Shown here piece by piece: positions 24,890-36,900 of a stretch of 64,000 nucleotides of DNA. A program made the translations under genes and the position numbers. The stretch comes from Quercus robur (taxonomy: Eukaryota; Streptophyta; Magnoliopsida; Fagales; Fagaceae): positions 53,478,354-53,542,353 of the forward strand of contig NC_065536.1 in the NCBI RefSeq assembly GCF_932294415.1, read 5' to 3'. The first letter of the stretch is position 1. Each line of letters begins with the position of its first letter. The notes below the pieces were generated by a model, which ran no database searches, was not told the DNA's origin, and saw only the letters and a program-made list of their open reading frames with translations.

Positions 24890-26212
24890 TCCTCTTGACC
24901 TCCAAAATTACCAAAATACCCTTAAATACCTAAAATGACCCAAATACCCCTACGCTTCCAAAATTACCAACATACCCTTGGACATCCAAAATTATCCTCA
25001 AAATCCCAAAAATGAGCAAAATATTGCCAAAATCTCAAAAATGAGCAAAATACTCATGAAACCTCTAAAATGAACAAAATACCCCCAATATCTCTAAAAT
25101 TGACAAATATACTCAAAAATAACTAAAATGGCCAAAATATCCCCAAAATCTCTAAAAGGAGCAAAATACCCATAAAACCTCGAAAATGACCAAAATACCC
25201 AAGATATCTCTAAAATCACCAAATATGCTCAAAAACCACTAAAATGACCAAAATACCTCCAAAATCTCTAAAATTAGCAAAATACCCCCTAAAACCTCTA
25301 AAATATCCAAAATATCCCCGAAACCTAAAAATTTACCAAAATACCCCTCAAAACCTAAAAATGACCAAAATACCCTCTAAACCTAAAAAATGATCGAAAT
25401 ACCCCTGAAACATAAAAATTACCAAATCATCGCCGAAATCTAAAAAATGACTGAAATACCCCTAAAACCTATAAAATGACCAAAATACTCTCAAAACCTT
25501 TAAATGACCAAAATGCCCCTAAAACCTTTAAAAAAGACCGAAACACCCCCAAGATCTAAAAATTACCAAAATACCCCTTAAACCTAAAAAATGACCGAAA
25601 TATCCCCACAACCAAAAAATTACAAAAATACCCCCATAAACCTAAAAAATGACCGAAATACCCCCTAAATCTAAAAAATAACTCAAATACCCCCAAAACC
25701 TAAAAATTACCAAAATACCCCTGAAATCTAAAAGATGATCAAAATACCCTCGAAACCTAAAAAGTTACCAAATTACCCCGTAACCTAAAAAATGAATGAA
25801 ATACCCTAAAACCTATAAAATTACCAAAATATCCCTTAAACCTAAAAAATGACCGAAATACCCTAAAACCTAAAAAATGATTAAAATACTCCTAGAACTT
25901 ATAAAATAACCAAAATACCCTCAAAACCTTTAAAATGACCAAAATACCCCCCAAAACATTACAAAAAATGACTGAAATACCCCCAAAACCTAAAAATTAG
26001 CAAAATATCCTCGAAACCTAAAAAATGATCAAAATACCCTGAAACATAAAAGAAGTTCAAAATACCCCCGAAACCAAAAACAAATGACCAAAATACCTCT
26101 ATAACCTAAAAAGTGACTGATAAATACCCCTGAAACCTAAAAAATGGCCAAAATACCCCTAAACATGTAATATGACCAAAATACACCTGAAATATCTAAA
26201 ATTACCAAAATA
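24890..26212. repeat. left arm of the palindromic minisatellite
   Basis: A degenerate unit of about 29-33 bp, of the form ccaaaatacccctaaaacct followed by aaaaaatga, repeats about forty times. Variation is mostly in the number of C and A residues and in ATGACC versus TTACC. The strand bias is extreme (A and C, almost no G). No open frame of note. Confidence 0.9.
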
Positions 26213-27560
26213 GATGTTTAGGGTATTTTGGTTGTTTTGAGGATACAAATTAAATGTTTAAGAGTATTTTTATCATTTTATAGGATTCAAGGGAATTTCG
26301 GTAATTTTTAGGTTTCATGGTTATTTTGGTCATTTTTTAGATTCTAAGGGTATTTTGGTCATTTTTGAATTTTTGGACTATTTCAATAAATTTCTAGGTT
26401 TTAGAGGTATTTTGGTAATTTTTAGATTTTTGGGCTATTTTGGTAAATTTATAGAGGTTTTAGAGGTATTTTGGGGGTATTTCGGTAATTTTTAGGTTTA
26501 TGGGGTATTCTGGTCATTTTTTAGGTTTCAGCGGTATTTCGGACTTTTTCTAGGTTTGGGGGGTATTTTGGTAATTTTTTGGTTGTGGAGGAATTTCGGT
26601 CATTTTTTAGGTTTTGGGGGTATTTCAGTCATTTTTTAGGTGTACGAGGTATTTTGGTCATTTTTAGGTTTCGAGGGTATTTTGGTCATTTTATTGGTTT
26701 CGGAGGTATTTCGGTCATTTTATAGGTTTAGGGGGTATTTTGGAAATTTTTAGGTTTTGGGGGGTATTTTGGTCATTTTTAGGTTTTGGGGGTATTTTGG
26801 TCATTTATTAGGTTTCGAGTGTTTCGGTTTTTTTTTTTTTATGTTTAGGGGGTATTTTGGTAATTTTTATGTTTCAAGGGTATTTTGGTCATTTTATAGG
26901 TTTCAGAGATATTCCGATCATCTTTTAGGTTTATGGGGTATTTTGGTCATTTTTAAGTTTCGGGGGTACTTTGGTCATTTTTTAGGTTTTGGGGGGTATT
27001 TTGGTAATTTTTTGGTTTTGGGGTAATTTGGTTATTTTATAGGTTTCAGAGGTATTCCGATCATCTTTTAGGTTTATGGGGGGTTTTTTGGTAATTTTTA
27101 GGTTTCGGGGGGTATTTCTGTCATTTTTTAGGTTTTGGAGGTATTTTGGTAATTTTTAGGTTTCAAAAGTATTTTGGTCATTTTAAATGTTTCGGAGATA
27201 TTCCGATCAACTTTTAGGTTTAAGGGGTATTTTGATAATTTTAGGTTTTGGGGGTATTTTGGTCCTTTATTAGGTTTCAGGAGTGTTTCAGTCATTTTCT
27301 AAGTTTAGGGGGTACTTTGGTAATTTTTAGGTTTTGGGGGTATTTTGGTCATTTTATAGGCTTTAGATTGTATTTCGGTCGTTTTCTAGGTTAAGGGGGG
27401 TATTTTGGTAATTTTTAGGTTTCTTGAGTATTTTGGACATTTTTTAAGTTCGGTGGTATTTTGGTAATTTTAAGGTTTCAAGGGTTTTTTGGTCATTTTT
27501 AAGTTTCTTGGGTATTTTGGTTATTTTTTAACTTTTATGGGTATTTCAGTCATTTTCTAG
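26213..27560. repeat. right arm of the palindromic minisatellite (inverted)
   Basis: The same unit as in 24890-26212, now as its reverse complement (ggtattttggtcatttttta type), about forty copies up to 27560. The switch occurs within a few bases of 26213. The long frame at 26757-27026 is a by-product of the repeat period, not a gene. Confidence 0.9.
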
Positions 27561-27774
27561 AAATTTAGATTTTATGTTGTTTATTTAAATTTTAAATGGG
27601 TTTTAGTGGGTATTAATGGGTTTATCCATTAAGACCCATATAATTAAATAACCTAATGGGTTTTTACCAATTTAACCCAAATATTCAAATGGGTTGGGTT
27701 ATGACTTATCCAAATTAGGTGGGTAATGAGTGGGTTCATAAATATGGTTAAAAATTGCCACCCCTAACCTTGGG

Positions 27775-28065
27775 ATACGTAAAGAAAAAAAAATAAAAAA
27801 CTATATGCTAAGTGATTAATATCAATTTAAATTTACACCGTTACTGTAACACATTTGCAAATTAACACATTTTTAGTTTGACTTATATGAGTGATTTTGG
27901 AGGTTAAATGTGTAAAAGTGATACTTTTTTTTTTCTGCCTATTTTGCATTATTTGATGCAAATGTTCTGAAGAAACAATATTATTTTGTGTGTGTGTTTG
28001 TGTTTTTTTTTTTTTTTTTTGACATTGTTGGTAGATGGTTGCATCTAATGTATTCAAAAATAATG
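27775..28065. other. spacer between two hAT-like elements
   Basis: AT-rich spacer with a GT-rich stretch and T-run at about 27989-28020. No gene is supported. Confidence 0.4.
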
Positions 28066-28073
28066 ATTTTGTG

Positions 28074-28784
28074 TAGGGGTGTGCAGCCAACCCACCAAAA
28101 CCGACCCGACCCGATCCAACCCTCCGAGTTGGGTTGGTTTTTAGGGTTTGGTGGGTTAGATTGGGTTATAAAAATATTTTTAATAGTAGATCAGGTTGGG
28201 TTTGGGTCATAATAATAACAAACCCGCCTAACCCGACCCGACCCACATATATATTTAAAATTTAAATTATATATTTAATATATATTTAGAAATATATTAT
28301 ATAATTAATGATTTTTTATTTAATTTTTTTCTCCTATTTGTCTCTTCCTATATAAAACTCAATTATGTCAGAAACCCTAACAATTTTATTTCTCTCTTTA
28401 TTGCCTCCCACTCCACTTTTATTTGTTTATAACTAAGTTAGGATACTAGTTCATGTATATTTTGTTTATAAACTCAGTTGGATGTATTTTGTTTATAACT
28501 GAGTTGGAATACTAATTCATATATATTTTGTTTGCCAACTCAAGTGGCAAGTGTGATATTTGGTTTTTTTTTTTTTTTTTTTTTTTTGCTTAATTTAATA
28601 ACAATAGTAATTAAAAAACTGTCCAACCCATGGGTTTAACCCAACCCAACCTGATCCACATGGGTTGGGTTAGGTTGAACCTCTATGATGGATTGGGTTG
28701 GGTTGAATTTTTTTTAACTCACCATGGTAGATTGGGTCAAAAAATCCCCTTAACCTGACTTAATCCGACCCAAGCACACCCCTA
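28074..28784. mobile_element. hAT-like MITE (711 bp), 8-bp TSD
   Basis: The ends read TAGGGGTGTGC at 28074 and its complement gcacacccctA ending at 28784. Flanks are attttgtg at 28066-28073 and attttgta at 28785-28792 (7 of 8 identical). The subterminal DNA carries many aacccgacccgaccc-type motifs on both sides in inverted orientation. No coding capacity. It shares the TAGGGGTG terminus with the neighbouring fold-back element, so the same transposase may mobilise both. Confidence 0.8.
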
Positions 28785-28792
28785 ATTTTGTA

Positions 28793-29364
28793 TATTTGTC
28801 TTGGTTAATCATTTGTTAATACTATATGGATGTCTATTTCAATTTTTTTTTTCTTATACTCTAGCCCTTTAGCTTGAAATCCTGAATTCGTCCCTGTCCA
28901 AGAATATCTAAGAATTACTCTTAGTTAAGGGTGCAAAGAGTGTGCAAGGTTGTGCTCCTTGCTTGGTATATTTATTTCCAAAATATAAAACAACAAAGTC
29001 TCATACTAAAATATACATGAACAGACAATACTAAAAATTCTTATCCATAAATAATTTTCTTACATGCATAGTACTTTTTAAGATATAGGCATATACATAT
29101 ATTTTAAGATAGTTAGAACTCTAAAAAATTTCATGAGCAATAACAAATGTATAATCTAACTATTTGCTAAATTTTTCATTAAAGACATAAAACCAACCTT
29201 AATGAAAATTTTATCATATTTCCCTGTGTTTTTTTTTATGCCCCTACCTTGTATGTTTGGTATACTGATTAAACTTAAATTTTAATGAAAATTCATTAAA
29301 AAGAATTATAGTAAAAAATCTTATAACGTAATAAATCAATCTCAACACTTATAGAAACAACCAT
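28793..29364. other. intergenic, no gene seen
   Basis: AT-rich DNA with no supported gene or clear repeat. All open frames are very short. Confidence 0.35.
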
Positions 29365-29376
29365 AATCATAATTCT

Positions 29377-29455
29377 GTTGAATCTGTTGTGATTCATGAA
29401 ATACTATTGTTATTTTCGTCTTAATAAAGGCTACCATCTTCTTATAAAAAAAAAA
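29377..29455 (+). mobile_element. 79-bp retroposed 3' fragment with poly-A and 12-bp TSD
   Basis: A short segment ending in a run of about 11-12 A is bounded by aatcataattct at 29365-29376 and again at 29456-29467. A perfect 12-bp duplication plus a poly-A end is the mark of LINE-mediated retroposition. The body (gtcttaataaaggctacc near 29419-29436) looks like the last part of a LINE or other transcript 3' UTR. It is one of the shortest recognisable retroposed pieces in the window. Confidence 0.7.
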
Positions 29456-30199
29456 AATCATAATTCTTAGTAGTCAATGCCTTTTAGGGGAAAAAAGAAT
29501 ATTAGTGCTGAAAATATTATTAAAGGCCAAAATTTTTAATTTAAAGAAAAAATTACTGTCTTTGATAGTTATTTCAAGTACATGAGAAATTATTTACATC
29601 ATCAATGTTCAATGGTCCTCCTATTCAATAAATATATCTCAACTCATTGAGACCTAGTATCTTCAACGGAGACATCCATAATTCATATTCCCCTCGATTG
29701 TTGAAAAATTTAACTTGTCTGCTAATCAACTTGTTGCCAAATAAACTTTTAATTTTTCTTTAGCATTGATTATTTGGAGATCCAGTCTCAACAGTCCTAC
29801 TTTCATTGGACATGGCCAAATTTGGTCAATAGACAATAGACAAAAGAAGAATTAAATATATTGATCAAGGAATAGTGTCTATTGCACACACTCTTTTGCA
29901 CACAAAAAATGAACTGAAATTGTCCATTAATGAAAAGCAAAAAAATGGTACCAGGCAGAGCGTTCATGGTCACATTTTCATTATTATTACTATTATTATT
30001 TTTCAAAATCGGCTTAAAGATTTTATTGCCAAGAAAAAACCCAGAGGGCTACACAGGAGAGCCTAAGACAAAGGCTTGCTCCAAGAGGATTACATTAGAG
30101 AGAACAGCAGGGGCAGAGCCTAACACAAAACAATCAACTAATCTATCCATAGTCTTCGTTGCTCGGGGAATGAATTATCTAAAATTCACGGACATTCAA

Positions 30200-30327
30200 G
30201 GGGCTGTTTGGTAGACAGTTTAAATACAAGTTTTCAGTTTTTAAACAACATTACATGCATTTCTACACACTTTTTCACCTACACATATTTTCACACATGT
30301 TTTCAAACACGCGTACCAAACACCCCC
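30200..30327. mobile_element. MITE with 14-bp terminal inverted repeats
   Basis: It starts ggggctgtttggta and ends with the complement taccaaacaccccc; 13 of 14 positions pair. It is 128 bp long and has no coding. A clear TSD was not seen, so the superfamily is not assigned. Confidence 0.55.
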
Positions 30328-30428
30328 TTGGTAGTTGCCATATGGAACATTCGAGATCTCCACCCATTACTTCTTGCCTACATATTAAGATTTTAAAATT
30401 TAAACATCCATCACTCCCAAAGATTTTT

Positions 30429-30671
30429 GGGTCCGTTTGGATTGAATTTATTGTTGCTGAAACTGAAAACTGAAAACACTGTAGCAAAATAATTTTTAAA
30501 TATGTGAATGGTGTCGTAGGACCTGTGAACAATGCATGAACAGTACATGAACAGTGCGTGAACATTGTTTTTTTCCCCTGCACAGTGATTTTACTGTTCA
30601 CGCGCAGGGAAAAAAAAAAAACTTGAAAACGCAGATCTGAAAACGCCACTTTCAGCCCACCCCAAACGCCC
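30429..30671. mobile_element. MITE with gggtccgtttgg / ccaaacgccca ends
   Basis: About 240 bp bounded by inverted gtttgg-type ends. Inside are repeated gaacagt / tgaacagt motifs and a CG-rich centre near 30598-30610. A related element seems to lie at 62427-62606. No coding and no certain TSD. Confidence 0.5.
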
Positions 30672-30937
30672 ACTTTACCATTTTTTAAAAAGTTATATAA
30701 TTCAAAACTCAGTTAATCCTACAAAAATATATGTATGACAGATGAAGTACTAAGTAATAAATTCTTAAAATAGTAAAGTCTCTTTTTATCAAATAAGATA
30801 TTTGGGATTCAAACCTTACCTACTCCAAAAACTAATGGGTGTCTTACCCTGTGATAAAAAAAATCATCATAGAATAGAAGTCATATATTGAAATTCTATC
30901 TTATCTAAAAGCAAGTAATAAATTCTTGGTAATCTGG

Positions 30938-33900
30938 TTATACCAGAAAAACATTTGATAGCAATACACCACCCATCAGGGCCCTTCCCTCCGGCTCCTT
31001 AAGGAACAACTTATCCTCCATGTAGTTTTGAATTTCCCTGATTGTTGCACTTAACTTTAGATCTTCACATGCTTTCAATTCTTGTAGAAAGTTGTTCCAG
31101 ATGTAGCTCAGTACTTTGATGAACTGAGTTTTATATTTTTTCAAGAGAGCAAACCCTGCCATCTGTAAATCATAATTTGTTTTTTTACTCTAAGGGCTTT
31201 CAAATATTGTTTTGCTAATATCATTATGTTTCTGTATCAACTTACTTTCAGGAAGGCACTCAGTGCAACCGCTGTATCTCTATTGACAGGCAGAGTATTT
31301 AAGAACCTTGCAATCCATGCCCAACCTTCTTTCAGGCCATGTGTGTTCTGGAACCCTGTACTTCTGTCTGCCAAAACAATCATTCTTGGTAAGCTTCTTT
31401 TGCTTTCAGATATGAAGGGAGTAAGGGATAAAGGAAAGGTGTGACAATAGCACCATGTCAAGAGAGCTGGGGTTTTGTAAATTGCCCATTGCTAAAAATA
31501 AAGCATTTCAACACCTCAAAAGTCAAAAGCATAAGATCATAGTTGCAAACCTGAACTAGAGCCCCATACAATTTCATGTAGGACTCTAACCGTCTCAGAT
31601 AGTCCTTGGTGCTCTCAAGCTTTCCGTCACTTTCTTTGTATCCAAGAACCTTATAATAAGCCCCCTTGCATTCAAATGCCGACTGCAGTAAGAAAATATA
31701 ATTAAATATCCACGCATTAGCAGCAAAATCAGAAACAAAACAGCAATAACAAAAAATAGGCCAAGGAATTTAAACTTTTGACTAAGATAATTTATTGGAT
31801 CGGTCATAGATAGAAAGGATAATTCAGAAAATTAAGAGAAATTTGGCAAATTTCAAACTCTCCCAACTTGGACTATTTTCAAAATGTTGGATTTAGGAAA
31901 ATAGCTACATGTGTTTAAAAATAATTACCATTCAACTCAAAATATACAATCTGCCACTCCAATAAAAAAAAATTAAGCAAAAGAATGGAATGTAGATAAA
32001 TTTATTCTCATGTCCACATAACTATTCAACATTTGAAAGTCACCATCAAGGCTCAGCACTGGTAAGAAGATCACAATTTGGTTCTCTACTACATCCAGTC
32101 AGGGGTCACTCAGGACTTTTCTTGTCTACTTTAAAGCAGGAACCTTTACTTAAGATGAGACTTCTAAGTAAATAAACCATATATAAAAGTCACATTTATT
32201 ATTGAACTCAGCAATTCTCTTCAATCAAGATAACCAAACGATTATGCAATTTTTAAGGATTAGGAAGAACAAAACTCCAAAAAATAAACTTAATATCTAG
32301 CAGATTCTGATTTATTAGTAATATACTCCATTCCAACCATTCATAGGTCAACCAAGTATGCAAAATAAGTATAAATAAGGATGCCCATTTTTTATTTTTC
32401 CTTTAAATGCAATTTTTTTATTAGTAATTTACACATGCACTATTAGGTCTTGAACCCATGGCTTCATGCTCTAGATGCAATACTAACATGACATGACATG
32501 ACAAATTCCCCAAAACACAGTCAAAGTTGAAGTGTCAAATTCAAAATAACCATATCATGACACTAAAAACATCAATAAATAGCTTCTCTGAGTTGATAAA
32601 CATCACCTCTGAGTAGGTTATATGCTTTGGAACAGTGTAAATGCAGGCTCTGTGGAGTTCAGCAAGAAGGAGATCCATTGTATGTGGAACCTGATTCACA
32701 TATCATAAAAATATAAGCAAATAAATGTAATTACATACAAGAGCTGCAGCTGGGTTTAAATCCTCTTCCAACATAACTAATGACACGATAATACTTTCAG
32801 ACTAATGACTCAGAAATTAGGTTGGTTCAGCAAACCGATCTATTGAGCAATTTGCAGAGAAAATTCTATATCCTTCAGTAAATTCAGAAAACAACAGTTA
32901 CTTTGGTATAACAAAACTTTGTTCTTAGATAATACTAACTCCAAGGAAAGGAGCATCTGATTGCTTTCTATAAACACATGCATGCAGCACAAGCACACAC
33001 ATACATATGAAGAAATGATATGCACCTTCCTTGTGATTAGGATTGCTGTGATTGGTGTGAGGGTTTGTGAAAAATGCATGTCTGTCTGTCTATTTCAAGA
33101 AACAATATATGAACAGTGAGCTACATCCTGAAGGCTATCCTCCTCAGTCATTTGAACCAAATTCATGAAATTCAAACCTTTTTTTTCAACTTTATACAAA
33201 AAGAAAGCCTTCCATGAAGGCTTCTAGAATTGGTATCCTTGAGATATCCCTAAAACATATTAAAATCAAACCCTAACCACAACCAATTACACCATTCAAA
33301 ATCAAACTTCAAACCTTGTTTTAAAAGAAAATTCAGGCATAAACATTAACCTAGAAACTAGCAGTCCTCAATGTTACAATATCTTGAAGTTTTGAAACAA
33401 ATTATTTAATTTTTACAACCACTGAGTAGCATCCTAATGTGTAGACGAAGGTAAAACACAGGAGCATCCAACTGTCACCAACCAATGATCTCATTAACGA
33501 ACATCCATCCCTAAACACAATGAATTAAACATGTTTTACCTGTGAGGTAACAAGAACAATGACATACGCACAAGCAAAAGCATCATTATCAGGGCTGATA
33601 CAATAGGAGAGAACCTGTACCATCAAAATTAGGAAATATATTAATATCATCTCTTTTAGTTTACTGTTTACTTAAAAAAAAGGATTTACTACCATTATCC
33701 TATAAGAACGAGAACAAATTTTCAATTTGAATTTCACCAAAGCATAATAGTCAGAATGTCTAAGGCCATCAAATGTCATGAAAAAAAAAATTATGAGCTG
33801 CAGAGCCTCTCAACAGTGACTCCAATGCTGTATTAAAATAAGAGGAAACAAATATTTAAATCCTACCATCAGAAAATTTTTATTTAACTCCATACTTGGA

Positions 33901-36900
33901 CTCGTAGTATTTAGTACAGAACTTCTAGACTTGGCTAACCCTAATTTCCAAATTCTACATTCTCTTTTGTTTTGATGTGTATAAAGATCTAACTCTAAAT
34001 GTTCTTTTTAAACTTAATTATCAAAAAAAAATTCTTTTGAACTCTTTCCAGATACCAAATAAAATTCCACATTTTCCAACTTTAAGCATGTTAACATGCA
34101 TGTTCCAAAATTTTCTGTCTACTTCTGCCATTCTCCAAACAATCCAACCAAAAAATGAATCTAGGTAGAACACAAGAGCATGTCTTTGGCCAGATTTATG
34201 AAATTACCTTCTTTGCAAATGCTGCCATGCTGACAGATTGAGGGCAATGAGGATCATGGAAAATCTTAACAATTTCACATGCCTTTTTACTGCAATTGGT
34301 AAATCGATACAAACAAGATCCAGAAGTATTAGTTACTTTTATGGTGAAGAATTATAACTAAAATCAATGCCATGAATAAAACAAGAATTTGAGTTATTTA
34401 ACAATGAGGTTTTCTTAGCATTAGAAGGGAATGATTCTTGTGTACAGCTCCTCAAGCTGAAGCTAAAGGATTGGATTCCCAAAGCCAATCACAGGGCCTT
34501 ATAAGATACCATGCCAAATCAATAAAGTGTCTTTCAGGCTCAAACAGAAATAATACAACTACACAAAAATCATCTCAAGAATAAGGAAAACCCTCCTCTA
34601 TCTAAAGAGGTTGAAGCAGCAACTACAAGTCTACAACATTCACAAATGAATGACAGATCATAAATCAGCCATCTTGATCAGTAGCAATCACTTTTTTAGT
34701 TCAAAGCCTTGAATAATACAGTAAATTTTTATTTTTATTTTAAAAAACCCTAAAGGCAGTCCAGGGCAAAAGGGCTGGCATTAATTTACTGGTCTGACCA
34801 GCTGTAAAGACAAGCAAAAACATTTTTTTTTAAACAAGGATAGCAAAAACTAAGTCCTTCGTATCAGAGACATGCTGCAATTCGCTGGGGTGAAGGGAAA
34901 ACATTGATGCCGTTAGTATACTCATCATGATAACAAAATTTAGATAAAGTAATATAGATAATAAAGACGAACCAAAAAAAATTCTTTGATAATGAAACGT
35001 TTCGCTAGAATGCAGCAAAAATCAAATCCATCTCACCTAACAACTTTCGTTGACCTACGTATTTGATTTATCGACCTTTTAATAAGCTTTTCATAGCTGC
35101 TCAAATCCTAACAAAAAATAAGACCACATCACCTACCAATATAAAGGAAGCAAGTCACATAGCCTATAACTTAGACTTCAATAAAATAACAGACACAAAA
35201 TGAGAATTCTAATCTACAATAATGGTACCTAGGTGAGTAATAAATAATAACATTAGCCTTTTCAATATATAAAGCCCAACTAAAATTTAGGAAAATATAT
35301 ATACTAATTCCAATTTTTCAAAACTTAATCCCTATAGTGTCAGCAATACCTTATTTTAAGTCAACCTCAAAGCCTGGTTTCTTTCATCTACCTCTTTAAA
35401 TTTATGTAGTCTTGCCTGTTCAAAATTTAGAGCACTTTCTGCAGCCCAAAGTACTTTACCTACCATCACGTTGCCAATTGACGAGGGAAAAATATTAAAT
35501 GAGACAAGTCACTAAATAACACACACAAAGCATGCTATAATAAAATCCATCAAGTATTCAAAAAATTTACTTGAAGTTCCTGCATTGGCATTCATTTGAA
35601 GTCCAGCATCTTCTTGTGCCACCCTAGCAACAACTCTAGTTGAGGTTTCACTAGCTAGCCTTTCTGCAGCTTCTTTCGCGGCTCTTCTCTCAGCTTCCAA
35701 AGCAGCTCTTTTTGCTTCCTCAACTCCAAGTCTGGCCTACATTCCAAAATATTTTTATTACTTAGAAGGATGATGGTATCAGCCCTGAAATTCCAATAGC
35801 TATACCAGAAGTACTTTGTCTCAATAGGAGACTGACCAGGAAGGGCACCAAATGGCCAGAAAACCAATTAGAAATAGTGGTAAACAAAATGCATCTGACG
35901 AAGAAATGGAATAACAAAGTCTTGTGTAGTTTAATGGAAAGCGTTCGCATAAAGTGCAAAAATGAAGCCCCAAAAAGCACAAGGCATGGCAAGCGCCAAA
36001 GGAGTTCCAGATTGCTCATAATCCAAGAGCTTTCAAGATAACTCGGCATGCATTTCAAAGGATATCTATAGGAATAACATGAATAGAGGAGGCTTGAAAG
36101 AACTAATATCAAAATGTTTAGCAGAAAAACATCAAACTGAAAGGTCAAGCCAACAAACCTCAGATTCTGCTTTAGCTTTTTCTTGGCGTAATTTTTCTTC
36201 ATGGAAAGCCTTTTCCTTTCTTTTGGCCTCTTCATAAGCTACATCACTTCTAATTTTCCTTTCTTCTATTTGTGACCTCAGCTCATGGTCCTGCTGAACA
36301 GTAGTCAAGTGATTATCAAGTGCTTCTGCACTGCAATGATTGTAAGAAAATATCAAAAGACATTTCTGGGATTCTTTTAATTGATTTGACCCTTATGGAA
36401 CCGGAAAAAAGGAAAAATTAAAAATTAAAAAAAATTTAAAAAAAAAAAAAAAAGCGGAAAACAAGCATCCATTAAGCCAACTAGGGAATGGGGAAAAAAT
36501 TCAGATTTCAAGATTTATCAATATTAAATCAAATTGTAACATGCTCCAGCAAGCAGCAATAGATGTTTAAACACCATCTTTTGACAATGACAAGACAAAG
36601 GGCTTCAATTTATATATCAAAATACCTAAATCAAACTCCAGATTTATTCCCCTTTAGATAAAACATGAAGTTACTTTTTCAAATATATTTCTTATATCCA
36701 CATCTTTTGCAAATGAGAACATTGCCAAGCATCAAAAGATCTCTAATAAAACCTACCAATGAACAATTTCAGTTGCCTACAACACCAACAAACAAACCCT
36801 TAGTCCCAAAATTTTGGGGCCGGTTATGGATCCTCAACATATTAATTAGGGCCAACCATATGTATTCTTTGTCTCTATCTAAAGTCATACTCTCTGTATT

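Larger units (their letters stand above)
24714..27766. mobile_element. fold-back hAT-like element (3.05 kb) with palindromic minisatellite interior
   Basis: The ends read TAGGGGTGG inward from both sides (24714 onward; ccaccccta at 27758-27766) and are flanked by 8-bp near-repeats, atcttggg at 24706-24713 and accttggg at 27767-27774 (7 of 8 match). TAGGGGTG ends with an 8-bp TSD fit the hAT superfamily. Subterminal DNA (cccatttatccattta and similar) is partly inverted between the ends. The interior is one minisatellite in two opposite orientations. No transposase is encoded, so movement would need a partner. Confidence 0.75.

Noticed and set aside
26757-27026. 89-codon open frame inside the minisatellite
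   Set aside because: It follows the repeat period (recurrent GYFGHF-type text) and its reverse complement arm has none; an artefact of the repeat.
24890-27560. Interstitial telomeric repeat or CRISPR-like array
   Set aside because: The unit contains CCCTAAA-like text but is about 30 bp and irregular; there are no unique spacers, and the DNA is from a plant.
28556-28590. Poly-T as a LINE 3' end
   Set aside because: It lies inside the hAT MITE with no LINE-like sequence or TSD around it.
30938-31162. Single-exon gene starting at the ATG at 31162
   Set aside because: It is the last GLE1 exon, preceded by an acceptor (cag) and in phase with exon 14's donor.
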